A stretch of 15,901 bases of DNA from Syntrophomonas sp. UBA5288 (GTDB lineage Bacteria > Bacillota > Syntrophomonadia > Syntrophomonadales > Syntrophomonadaceae). Below are positions 7,547 to 14,506 of the stretch, piece after piece (position 1 is the first letter of the stretch; every line of letters begins with the position of its first letter). The notes beneath the pieces are model-generated. The model was not told the DNA's origin. It was given only the letters and a program-made list of their open reading frames with translations, and ran no database searches. The translations under genes and the position numbers were made by a program. The stretch covers positions 1 through 15,901 of the forward strand of contig DHSK01000050.1 of NCBI GenBank assembly GCA_002408445.1, in the 5' to 3' direction.

Positions 7547-7978
7547 TTAGCTGATATTATTTTTCATCCTCTGGATACAACTACAAAAGTATTCCATTTC
7601 TTCGTCTGTAAATCCCTTAGTAAGAGTTTGTTCCATTCGAGTCGCATCATCTATCATTAGCTCACTGATCTCCCAGGCCTTTTCTGTCAGAACTAACTTT
7701 TTTAATCTGGCATCATGCGGAACACCGCGCCGTTCAATCAGTCCCTTTTTTTCCATTAGTATTAAAACTTTAGAAGCAGTTGATCGCGTGATAGAAAATT
7801 GTTTCTCTAAATCTTTTTGATAAATTTCTTTATCTGCGTTAGCAGCAAGAAAACCTATAATCCAACCGTTTGTACCAGTAATAGACTCTATTTGTCTTTT
7901 AATAGATGAGTTTTCAACTTTACGCATCATGAGATTATTGAGGCACCGAAGTTCAATTCCTATCAATTTCTTCTCCAA
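7547..7978 (-). CDS. MarR-family transcriptional regulator
   Basis: This is a 143-residue MarR-type repressor. The winged helix covers about residues 50-105: KDLEKQFSITRSTASKVLILMEKKGLIERR, with the wing at VPHDARLKKLVLTEKA. Flanking helices provide dimerisation. The start is a TTG at 7978, chosen because GGGGAGG lies 7 bases upstream and homology runs to the first residues; no in-frame ATG with a ribosome binding site is available. It precedes the two ABC exporter genes on the same strand, the usual layout of a repressor controlling an efflux pump. A consensus promoter and an imperfect palindrome upstream suggest autoregulation. The ligand is unknown. Confidence 0.88.
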   Translation of the reverse strand: MEKKLIGIELRCLNNLMMRKVENSSIKRQIESITGTNGWIIGFLAANADKEIYQKDLEKQFSITRSTASKVLILMEKKGLIERRGVPHDARLKKLVLTEKAWEISELMIDDATRMEQTLTKGFTDEEMEYFCSCIQRMKNNIS

Positions 7979-7996
7979 TTTTTACCTCCCCTTCAC

Positions 7997-8012
7997 ACAA
8001 TACTAATGTTGT
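7997..8012. promoter_or_regulatory. candidate MarR operator palindrome
   Basis: The 16-bp sequence ACAATACTAATGTTGT is an inverted repeat with 6 of 8 pairs matching. It lies between the predicted marR transcript start and its ribosome binding site, where a bound repressor would block the marR-ABC operon. Assignment to MarR is by position and type only. Confidence 0.4.
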
Positions 8013-8036
8013 ATGTCGGACTGTTTGACGTAAGAC

Positions 8037-8066
8037 ATTATAAATCGCTATGTTGCAGACTGTCAA
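8037..8066 (-). promoter_or_regulatory. promoter of the marR-ABC exporter operon
   Basis: On the minus strand, TTGACA (8061-8066) and TATAAT (8037-8042) match the vegetative sigma consensus exactly, with an 18-bp spacer. They lie about 60 bases upstream of the TTG start of the marR-like gene. Confidence 0.75.
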
Positions 8067-8079
8067 TAGAAGATTGCTC

Positions 8080-8107
8080 TTGCCAAAAACATCAGTAGTT
8101 ATATTAT
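8080..8107 (+). promoter_or_regulatory. promoter of the PNPOx-family gene
   Basis: TTGCCA (8080-8085) and TATTAT (8102-8107), 16 bp apart, lie about 45 bases upstream of the ATG at 8152. The promoter is back to back with the marR promoter, so one intergenic region could control both directions. Confidence 0.5.
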
Positions 8108-8151
8108 TAAAGTAATTGCGAGACAATACTTAACAAAGAGGAGGATTAATC

Positions 8152-8544
8152 ATGCAGGAAGTATATGAATTTTTAAAAAAATGTAACACATACTATATCG
8201 CTACCGAAGAAGGAGATCAGCCGCGAGTGCGTCCCTTCGGCACCATAAATATCTTGGAGGACAAGCTATACATCCAGACCGGCCGGGTTAAAAACGTGGC
8301 CAAACAGATCGCCCTGAATCCGAAGGCGGAAATATGTGCTTTCAACGGAAAAGAGTGGGTACGTGTTGCCGCCACGCTTGTCGAGGACGACCGCCTTGAA
8401 GCCCAGCAGTCTATGCTGGATGCCTATCCCGATTTGCAGGGAATGTATAAGGCCGGGGACGGCAACACCCAGGTCTATTACTTGAAAGACGCCGAGGCGG
8501 TTTTTTCATCCTTTACCGCTGCATCAAGAACGGTAAAATTCTAA
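8152..8544 (+). CDS. pyridoxamine 5'-phosphate oxidase-fold flavoprotein
   Basis: This is a 130-residue protein of the PNPOx-like split-barrel family, which typically binds FMN or a related cofactor. Recognisable parts are YYIATEEGDQPRVRPFGTI (about 14-32), LYIQTGRVKNVAKQIALNPKAEICAF (about 39-64), and a C-terminal Tyr- and Phe-rich strand (YYLKDAEAVFSSF). True PdxH is longer, so vitamin B6 synthesis is unlikely. Small relatives act as flavin-dependent reductases or remain uncharacterised. The ATG at 8152 has a strong GAGGAGG ribosome binding site. The gene is monocistronic and ends in a perfect hairpin terminator. It is divergent from the marR-like gene and may share its regulation. Confidence 0.85.
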   Translation: MQEVYEFLKKCNTYYIATEEGDQPRVRPFGTINILEDKLYIQTGRVKNVAKQIALNPKAEICAFNGKEWVRVAATLVEDDRLEAQQSMLDAYPDLQGMYKAGDGNTQVYYLKDAEAVFSSFTAASRTVKF

Positions 8545-8560
8545 CAGCCGCAGATAACCA

Positions 8561-8592
8561 CAAAAGCGTCCGGAAATAACCGGACGCTTTTG
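8561..8592. terminator. perfect 13-bp hairpin terminator after the PNPOx-family gene
   Basis: Arms 8561-8573 and 8580-8592 are fully complementary (CAAAAGCGTCCGG and its reverse complement) around the loop AAATAA. The T run is inside the 3' arm and the A run in the 5' arm, so it can act in both directions. Its right arm overlaps the -10 box of the orphan promoter copy. Confidence 0.85.
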
Positions 8593-8621
8593 AATAAGCT
8601 AACACCTAAGGTAATAGTCAA
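8591..8621 (-). promoter_or_regulatory. orphan MerR-type promoter/operator (second copy)
   Basis: On the minus strand, TTGACT (8616-8621) and TATTCA (8591-8596) are 19 bp apart and enclose the dyad CTA-N2-ACC-N3-GGT-N2-TAG (8599-8617), as at 1822-1852. Transcription from it would run at once into the hairpin at 8561-8592 and then antisense to the PNPOx gene. It therefore has no gene of its own. Confidence 0.55.
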
Positions 8622-8631
8622 TAGTGCTCAT
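8594..8631. repeat. 38-bp direct repeat, copy 2
   Basis: This matches 1825-1863 in the same orientation, with two substitutions and one missing base. It lies between the PNPOx terminator and the 3' end of the amidohydrolase gene. It therefore marks the right edge of the accessory block. Confidence 0.85.
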
Positions 8632-8675
8632 TTTGCAGCGCCGCAACGACGTTGAGCTTGCGTGCGGCTCTTCTC

Positions 8676-9512
8676 TTATAAGCCTAGAATTTCTAGCGCG
8701 TTCTCTCCCAATATTTTTTTGATCGCCTCAGGAGAAACAGGCAGTTTATTTAATTTTTCGATGTTTTTCTTCACATCTACATTTGGCCAATCGGTGCCAA
8801 AAACAAACTTATGCGCAAACCGCTCCAGATCCGGGAAATATTCTAATAGCTTTTGCGGTGGCAGTCCAGCTACATCAATGTAAATATTCTTGTGTAACCG
8901 TATCATCGTCAAAGCCTCGTCATACCAGGGTCCTCGCCCGCCATGCGCCATGATAATCTTTAAGTTGGGAAAATCGATAGCCAGATCATCAAAAAAGATC
9001 GGGTTGCCATATTTTATACGAGAATTCTCAAAAATTGAAGAACCGGTATGAAATAAAATCGGTATTGACAGCTTTTCCGCTTCCGAGTAAAGCGGGTACA
9101 AAACCGGATCATTAGGGTAAAAGTGGTTATAAGTAGGATATAGCTTAACCCCTTTAAATCCATGTTGTGTACATAAATTTTTTAAAGATTCGCCCATATC
9201 CGGATGAAGGTAGGGATTAAAGGTACAAAAAGGAATCAATCTCGGATTTCCATGACAAAAAGATTCGACCATCTCGTTTGTGGCTATCCCCGTGGTCAAA
9301 GGCGCGATTTCAGCTAGTATCACCGAGTAGTCTACACCTTTTTCGTCCATTAAACGAATAAACTCATCCGGATCTTTATAGGTATCGCAAAATGCCTCAT
9401 AAGCATCGAGAGAAGGAAAGGCTTGAGCGAACCACTTATGAGCACGGTCGCAAAAAACCTCATACTTAGCCAGGTGAACGTGAAAATCAACTACTTTGTT
9501 CCCGTTAAACAT
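8676..9512 (-). CDS. amidohydrolase-2 family metal-dependent hydrolase or decarboxylase
   Basis: This is a 278-residue TIM-barrel protein of the amidohydrolase-related superfamily (PF04909 type). The metal ligands are visible: DFHVH at the N-terminus (Asp9, His11, His13), His155 in FHTG, His190 in MAHGG, and Asp241 in GTDWP. Members include ACMSD-type and resorcylate-type decarboxylases as well as hydrolases. Nothing here fixes the substrate. The ATG at 9512 follows AAAGGGGAT by about 8 bases. It is alone on its strand, divergent from the small Mop protein, and shares the AT-rich region 9513-9747 with it. No pathway partner is adjacent. It looks intact and of usual length. Confidence 0.85.
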   Translation of the reverse strand: MFNGNKVVDFHVHLAKYEVFCDRAHKWFAQAFPSLDAYEAFCDTYKDPDEFIRLMDEKGVDYSVILAEIAPLTTGIATNEMVESFCHGNPRLIPFCTFNPYLHPDMGESLKNLCTQHGFKGVKLYPTYNHFYPNDPVLYPLYSEAEKLSIPILFHTGSSIFENSRIKYGNPIFFDDLAIDFPNLKIIMAHGGRGPWYDEALTMIRLHKNIYIDVAGLPPQKLLEYFPDLERFAHKFVFGTDWPNVDVKKNIEKLNKLPVSPEAIKKILGENALEILGL

Positions 9513-9747
9513 CTTATGCCATCCCCTTTACTTCCGAAATTTTGAGAAATTTGTTACTACCTATCTCTTATTCACCCCTCCGCATTCTTTTGTGTTAAAA
9601 AGGATTCCACTTATCATATCATATTATATTATACTCAAAATTTCTACAAAATAATTTACGTTTGCGTATATTTTCCTAGCCAATTATTGGTTAAAAAAGT
9701 TGAGTTTAATGCATCATAATAGAAAAAAGATAGGAGAGATACAAGAA
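9513..9747. other. AT-rich divergent intergenic region
   Basis: This separates the amidohydrolase and Mop genes. It is strongly AT-rich, with several overlapping TATAAT-like words on the minus strand near 9624-9640 but no convincing -35 box. A short inverted repeat CCAATTATTGG (9680-9690) lies about 58 bases before the Mop start and could be an operator. No gene was found. Confidence 0.4.
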
Positions 9748-9957
9748 ATGAGAATTAGTGATCCTAACAAGCTGGTCGGCAGAATAATGGATATTCAAAA
9801 CGGACCTGACATGACCCACATAATTGTAGATGTTGGTGATCAACCGGTTACCGCCACCGTGATGAGCGCGGCAGCCAAAGACATGAACTTGAAAAAGGGC
9901 GATGAGGTCTTTGCCATGTTCAATTCAACTGCAGTAGCACTTTTAAAGAATAAGTGA
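9748..9957 (+). CDS. Mop/TOBE-domain molybdate-binding protein
   Basis: This is a 69-residue single-domain molbindin-like protein: MRISDPNKLVGRIMDIQNG, then VTATVMSAAAKDMNLKKGDEVFAMFNSTAVALL. This is the Mop pattern of a short beta-barrel with the conserved T-A-T and L-K-x-G-D segments. Such proteins oligomerise and bind molybdate or tungstate in the cytosol, for storage or for supply to molybdo- and tungstoenzymes. The ATG at 9748 is chosen for its GGAGAG ribosome binding site about 9 bases upstream and because the fold starts there. A longer frame from a TTG at 9700 adds an unrelated basic leader. No mod transporter genes are nearby. Confidence 0.85.
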   Translation: MRISDPNKLVGRIMDIQNGPDMTHIIVDVGDQPVTATVMSAAAKDMNLKKGDEVFAMFNSTAVALLKNK

Positions 9958-10068
9958 ATAATAATTACACAGCCCTTCCCCTTACAATTTAATAACTAGG
10001 ACTGGGGTCATCTTGAAAAATATGGCCCAATATCTTAAAATAATGGCATTACTATTAGGAGGAAAATT

Positions 10069-10506
10069 ATGAATAAGTCAACCTTTTTCTTCCTGGTTCT
10101 GGTTTTGGCAGCAGCCATAGTTACCGGTTCCACGCTGGGTGTGATCAGTAACTTTGAATTAATAAAGAGTGCTGCCCAGAATCAAAATCAATCTGCCATG
10201 AATGCCGATATAGAAAAGTCCGGCGCCGGTCAGTCTCAACCGGACCAAAATAACGCGCTGCAGACTGCTTCTACAGCGGCGGAGAATACTTCAACCCAGG
10301 TTATGGTGGTATCGCCGGAGGAAGGTGCTGAAATCACCTCGATGCTAGTCAAACTTGGAATGCCCAATGACGGGGATTCAGGCACATTTGTAAAACAATA
10401 TCAAGCCAGTCATGGCATTCAACCTACCGGCAATATAGATTCGATAACTTTGAACAGTATTATTAACGACGTTAGAATGCAGCGCGTCACCGAGATGGCG
10501 CAGTAA
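10069..10506 (+). CDS. membrane-anchored or secreted protein with peptidoglycan-binding-like C-terminus
   Basis: This is a 145-residue protein. Residues 4-28 form one hydrophobic segment (FFFLVLVLAAAIVTG) preceded by a Lys, a signal peptide or anchor. Residues 35-80 are a low-complexity linker rich in Gln, Asn, Ser and Ala. Residues about 82-140 resemble a PG_binding_1 helical unit: ITSMLVKLGMP, GTFVKQYQASHGIQPTGNIDSITLNSII. The protein would therefore sit outside the membrane and touch the cell wall, but no catalytic domain is attached. The ATG at 10069 has an AGGAGG ribosome binding site 7-8 bases upstream. It lies 111 bases after the Mop gene on the same strand, with no clear terminator between. 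It ends at a clear terminator. The exact role is unknown. Confidence 0.65.
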   Translation: MNKSTFFFLVLVLAAAIVTGSTLGVISNFELIKSAAQNQNQSAMNADIEKSGAGQSQPDQNNALQTASTAAENTSTQVMVVSPEEGAEITSMLVKLGMPNDGDSGTFVKQYQASHGIQPTGNIDSITLNSIINDVRMQRVTEMAQ

Positions 10507-10520
10507 TCCCAGTTTCCCTA

Positions 10521-10546
10521 AAGCAGGCATGCAGCCTGCTTTTTTC
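10521..10546 (+). terminator. rho-independent terminator after the cell-wall-associated gene
   Basis: AAGCAGGC (10521-10528) pairs perfectly with GCCTGCTT (10534-10541) around a five-base loop and runs into a T-tract. It closes the Mop and wall-protein transcription unit. Confidence 0.88.
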
Positions 10547-10608
10547 CTTTCCACATCTCTTTTACATTAACCGCCATGGCCGTAGGCCACAACCACCAAC
10601 GAAAATGC

Positions 10609-10687
10609 GTCATCCTGAGTGTTAACGAAGGATCCTTCCCTTGTTAATCATCAATATAGGCAAGATTCTTCACTGCGTTCAGAATGA
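10609..10687. repeat. palindromic dispersed repeat (GTCATYCTGA-type)
   Basis: The left arm starts GTCATCCTGAG (about 10609) and the right arm ends CAGAATGAC (about 10687). The arms, each about 25 bases, are imperfect inverted repeats (GTCATCCTGAGTG... against GTCATTCTGAACG...), including the GAAGRATC word near the centre. This type of element recurs between genes in many anaerobic bacteria and resembles a REP or MITE-like unit. It sits between two convergent terminators. Confidence 0.65.
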
Positions 10688-10736
10688 CAAGAACAGTATT
10701 TTCGTACTACTATTTATAAGTTGGTTCCCATCCCAT

Positions 10737-10767
10737 AAAAAAAGTAGCACCATGCGAGTGGTGCTAC
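10737..10767 (-). terminator. rho-independent terminator of hbd
   Basis: On the minus strand, GTAGCACCA pairs perfectly with TGGTGCTAC (10759-10767 and 10744-10752; 6-base loop) and is followed by seven Ts (10737-10743). It lies 28 bases after the hbd stop and closes the whole minus-strand run. Confidence 0.92.
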
Positions 10768-10794
10768 CCTTCCAAATTCAAACTAGTCTTGATC

Positions 10795-11634
10795 TTAGTA
10801 TTTGAAGAAACCTTCTCCGGTCTTACGTCCTAATTTCCCGGCGCGAACCATTTTTACCAGCAGCGGGCAGGGACGATATTTATCATCGCCAAATTCTCTA
10901 TGCAGAGTCTGCATAATAGCCAGGCAGATATCCAGACCAATCATATCGGCTAATGCCAAAGGTCCCATAGGATGTCCGGCACCAAATTTCATGGAAGTAT
11001 CAACGTCTTCAGCATTGGCTACGCCTTCCATAACTGCATACATACCTTCATTCAGCATGGGAATTAAGAGACGGTTTACAACAAAGCCAGGAGCCTCGTT
11101 GATTTCAACCGGGTTCTTGCCCATTTTGGCACTCAGATCTTTAGTGAAATCATAAGTTTCCTGAGAAGTGGATGCACCCTTGATGATTTCAACTAATTTC
11201 ATAGCCGGAACCGGATTGAAGAAATGCATACCAATGACTTTGTCAGCTCTGCCGGTAGCAGCACCGATCTCGGTAACACTGAGAGCCGAAGTATTGCTTG
11301 CCAAGATACATTCGGGTTTGCAGATAGCATCCAGTTCTTTGAAAATAGCTTTTTTAATATCCATTATTTCGACAGCGGCTTCAATTACGATATCGCAGTC
11401 TTTGGCTTCTGCCAGATCTACGGTTCCACTGATTTTGCCCATGATGGCATCTTTTTGCCCGGCTTCCATTCTGCCTTTGGATACCATTTTCTCTAAACCT
11501 TTATCAATGCCTTTGATACCTTTGTCAACAAACTCTTGTTTAATATCGCGTACTACTACATCAAAGCCTGCCTGAGCAGCTACTTGAACAATACCAGCAC
11601 CCATAGTACCTGCACCTAGTACCATTACTTTCAT
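10795..11634 (-). CDS. hbd: 3-hydroxybutyryl-CoA dehydrogenase
   Basis: This 279-residue enzyme interconverts acetoacetyl-CoA and (S)-3-hydroxybutyryl-CoA in butyrate formation or, in syntrophs, in beta-oxidation. The NAD-binding motif is GAGTMG (7-12), and Asp30 at the end of the second strand favours NAD over NADP. Catalytic and substrate residues are Ser116 (ASNTSALS), His137 (MHFFNPVP), Glu149 (KLVEII) and Asn187 (GFVVNR). The length equals that of clostridial Hbd. The ATG at 11634 is chosen for its AGGAGG site 9 bases upstream. A longer frame to 11685 has none. No thl, crt or bcd genes are adjacent, unusual for a butyrate operon. It lies 134 bases beyond pyk, with an AT-rich gap that may hold its own promoter. 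Confidence 0.95.
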   Translation of the reverse strand: MKVMVLGAGTMGAGIVQVAAQAGFDVVVRDIKQEFVDKGIKGIDKGLEKMVSKGRMEAGQKDAIMGKISGTVDLAEAKDCDIVIEAAVEIMDIKKAIFKELDAICKPECILASNTSALSVTEIGAATGRADKVIGMHFFNPVPAMKLVEIIKGASTSQETYDFTKDLSAKMGKNPVEINEAPGFVVNRLLIPMLNEGMYAVMEGVANAEDVDTSMKFGAGHPMGPLALADMIGLDICLAIMQTLHREFGDDKYRPCPLLVKMVRAGKLGRKTGEGFFKY

Positions 11635-11768
11635 CCCAAATACCTCCTTAGAATTTCCGTTAAATTTTTCCTGATGCATCGACATAAACAGTCCTCTACT
11701 ATGTGTACTTCGACATATATCTATATATTCCTGTTTTTTGATAGTTTTACCTATTTATTTTTTTGTAG

Positions 11769-13517
11769 CTATAATGCACGGGTAATGCCCTGATATATCC
11801 TTCCTCTGGAAGTATGGACCGTTACCACCATGCCGTTGCTGAGGATGGAGGTAGCATTTTGGGCCCCTACTATGACTGGAATTCCGGCATTAAGTCCCAT
11901 TATGGCAGCATCCGATGTGAGTCCCCCTACTTCCGCCACCAAGGCTCCGATTTTATCTAAAATTAAGACAAAATTGCTGTTGGCAGCATCTGTTACTACT
12001 ACATCTCCTGCTTCGACAGCCTTTAAGTCATCATCGTTTCTGATAATCCGCACTTTACCGGTTGCGTTTTTATTGCCAATACCCATGCCTTCGACCAATA
12101 TCGTTCCAACTATATGGACTTTCAGCAGATTGGTGCCACCGGAAAAGCCGGTAGGAACACCGGCCGTCAGTACTACCAGGTCACCGTTATTAATGTACCC
12201 GCTGTCCAGGGAACTCTGAATTGATTGTTCCAATAAAGCGTCAGTCCCGTCTGTGTCCGGCATAACTACCGGATACACCCCCCATACCAGAGCCAGCTTA
12301 TTCAGGATTTTAGGGTCGGGGGTTGCGGCTATGATGTCGGCCTGCGGCCTGTACTTGGATACCATCCTGGCCGTAAAACCGGTACGGGTAGAGGTAATGA
12401 TAGCGGCTGCTCCCAGATTCATGGCAGCGGTACAGGTGGCATAGCTTATAGCATCAGTCACCGATAGATTGACCTGTACTCGTTTCCGTTCTATCATTTC
12501 TTGGTAAGGCAATACTTCTTCGGCCCGCCGTGCTATTCGAGCCATGGTTTCAACCGCTTCAAGCGGGTATTTGCCCGCGGCTGATTCACCGGAAAGCATA
12601 ATGGCATCTGCTCCGTCAAATATAGCATTGGCCACATCTGATACTTCGGCCCGGGTAGGCCTAGGATTAACAATCATGGAATCCAGCATCTGAGTGGCTA
12701 TGATTACTACCTTGCCGGCCTGATTGCACTTTTTAACCATGTTTTTCTGCACCAGGGGCACCTCTTCACCCGGTATCTCTACTCCTAAATCACCCCGGGC
12801 CACCATAACCCCGTCTGCCACTTTGATGATATCGTCAACCGCATCGACACCACTCTGACTTTCGATTTTGGCAATTATATCAATGTCGGCATTGCGCCGC
12901 TCCAGCACCCTTCTTATATCAAGTACGTCTTCCGCACTTCTTACAAAGGAGGCGGCAATAAAATCAACTTTATTATCGATCCCAAAATTGAGGTCATTAA
13001 CATCTTTCTCACTTAAGAAAGGCAGCTTGATAGGAACCCCCGGGATATTCACTCCCTTTTTCTCTCCCAGTTCGCCGCCGTTAACTACCCGGCATTTAAT
13101 GTCGGAAGGAGTGGTTTCCATAACCTGTAAATTTATCAAACCATCCGAGAGCAGGATAAAATCCCCGGGTGATACTTCTTCGGGCAGATGCTCATAAGTT
13201 ATCTGGACTTGATGTTCATCGCCATCCAATGCTCTGGTGGTAAGGGTAAACTCCTGACCTCCCGCCAATTTGACTTTACCACTTTTCAGTTTGCCGGTTC
13301 TTATCTCCGGTCCTTTGGTATCCAGCATGATAGCTACCGGTATTCCCAAATCGGAAGCTGCCTGACGTACCGTATTAATACGCTGCTGATGTTCTTCATA
13401 AACTCCGTGGGAGAAATTAAGACGGGCAACATTCATACCGGCCTTTATCATCCGGCACACTGTTTCATAATTCTCGCTGGCCGGCCCGATGGTACAAATT
13501 ATTTTAGTTTTACGCAT
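11769..13517 (-). CDS. pyk: pyruvate kinase with C-terminal PEP-utiliser-like domain
   Basis: This 582-residue enzyme converts phosphoenolpyruvate and ADP to pyruvate and ATP. Core residues are present: Arg32, Asn34 and Ser36 (RLNFSHG), Lys217 and Glu219 (IAKIES), Asp243 (ARGDLG), and the MLDSM and PTRAE segments of the active-site helix. Residues about 475-582 form the extra domain known from Geobacillus and Bacillus enzymes, homologous to the swivelling domain of PEP-utilising enzymes. In that domain the usual GGLTSHAA histidine is Asp536 (GGLTSDAA), so it could not carry a phosphate. The ATG at 13517 has an AGAGGTG site. The gene starts 14 bases after the pfkA stop, so the two are probably cotranscribed and translationally linked. 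Confidence 0.97.
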   Translation of the reverse strand: MRKTKIICTIGPASENYETVCRMIKAGMNVARLNFSHGVYEEHQQRINTVRQAASDLGIPVAIMLDTKGPEIRTGKLKSGKVKLAGGQEFTLTTRALDGDEHQVQITYEHLPEEVSPGDFILLSDGLINLQVMETTPSDIKCRVVNGGELGEKKGVNIPGVPIKLPFLSEKDVNDLNFGIDNKVDFIAASFVRSAEDVLDIRRVLERRNADIDIIAKIESQSGVDAVDDIIKVADGVMVARGDLGVEIPGEEVPLVQKNMVKKCNQAGKVVIIATQMLDSMIVNPRPTRAEVSDVANAIFDGADAIMLSGESAAGKYPLEAVETMARIARRAEEVLPYQEMIERKRVQVNLSVTDAISYATCTAAMNLGAAAIITSTRTGFTARMVSKYRPQADIIAATPDPKILNKLALVWGVYPVVMPDTDGTDALLEQSIQSSLDSGYINNGDLVVLTAGVPTGFSGGTNLLKVHIVGTILVEGMGIGNKNATGKVRIIRNDDDLKAVEAGDVVVTDAANSNFVLILDKIGALVAEVGGLTSDAAIMGLNAGIPVIVGAQNATSILSNGMVVTVHTSRGRIYQGITRAL

Positions 13518-13531
13518 TATAACACCTCTCG

Positions 13532-14488
13532 CTAAATTGAAAGTATTCGGGCTATCTCAAACATATTCAGTTCCGGAGTCCGGGTCCCATTAATCACTTC
13601 CTGCAACGGGATGGATTTGATCTGTTCACCCTGACCTGCCACCATCACATTTTTTTCTCCTGCGGCAATCATATCTACGGCAGCCTTGCCCATACACGAA
13701 GCCAGGATGCGATCTACGGCGGTGGGAGGCCCGCCTCGCTGGATATGTCCCAGAATAGTCACCCGGGTGTCATGTCCGGTCTTGGCTTCGATATATTGTC
13801 TTAACTCCATTACATCATAGACTCCCTCGGCAACCAATATGATACTGTGTAATTTGCCCCTCCTGTTTCCCTGATTAATTTTATCTATTACCTCTTCCAG
13901 GTCATTCTCTATTTCCGGAATAAGTATGGATTCGGCCCCACCTGCCACGCCGGCTGTCAGAGCCAGTTCCCCGCAATCCCGGCCCATAACTTCGATCACA
14001 AAAATGCGGCCGTGACTGCTGGCAGTATCTCTAATCCGGTTAATGGCTTCCAGTACTGTATTTACCGCGGTATCAAAGCCTATCGAATTGGTATACACTA
14101 TGTCATTATCAATGGTGGCGGGTATGCCGATCACGTTTATGCCCAGCTTGGAAAATTCGTATCCGCCCTTAAAACTTCCGTTACCGCCAATGACCACCAA
14201 ATGTTCAATTTCCAGTTGATCCAGTACCCGTTTGGCAGTTTGGCGCCCTTCATCGGTTTTGAAAGCTTCTGAACGAGAGGTCTGCAGTATAGTACCGCCC
14301 CGCTGGATGATATCGGCGACCGAGCCGCGGGACATCTTTTCCAACTGGCCTGTTATGAGTCCCTCGTATCCATGATGTACTCCATATACATCCATATTCT
14401 TATAGATCCCGGACCTGACTACCGCTCGTATCGCGGCATTCATTCCGGATGCGTCACCACCGCTGGTGAGCACTGCGATTTTGGGCAT
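13532..14488 (-). CDS. pfkA: 6-phosphofructokinase (PfkA family)
   Basis: This 318-residue enzyme phosphorylates fructose 6-phosphate. Numbering follows the E. coli enzyme closely: GGDASGMN (10-17), the catalytic TIDND (125-129, base Asp127), the MGRDCGE substrate loop and HIQRGG. Two positions near the nucleotide differ from classic ATP-PFK. GGDGS is GGNGS, with Asn103 for the Mg-ATP Asp, and Gly124 before TIDND is Ala124. The retained Gly104 and the absence of Lys at 124 argue against a pyrophosphate-dependent enzyme, so ATP is the likely donor. The ATG at 14488 follows AAGGGGTG. It lies 18 bases after mtrB and 14 before pyk, in one operon. Confidence 0.95.
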   Translation of the reverse strand: MPKIAVLTSGGDASGMNAAIRAVVRSGIYKNMDVYGVHHGYEGLITGQLEKMSRGSVADIIQRGGTILQTSRSEAFKTDEGRQTAKRVLDQLEIEHLVVIGGNGSFKGGYEFSKLGINVIGIPATIDNDIVYTNSIGFDTAVNTVLEAINRIRDTASSHGRIFVIEVMGRDCGELALTAGVAGGAESILIPEIENDLEEVIDKINQGNRRGKLHSIILVAEGVYDVMELRQYIEAKTGHDTRVTILGHIQRGGPPTAVDRILASCMGKAAVDMIAAGEKNVMVAGQGEQIKSIPLQEVINGTRTPELNMFEIARILSI

Positions 14489-14506
14489 ACTTTCACCCCT
14501 TGATTT

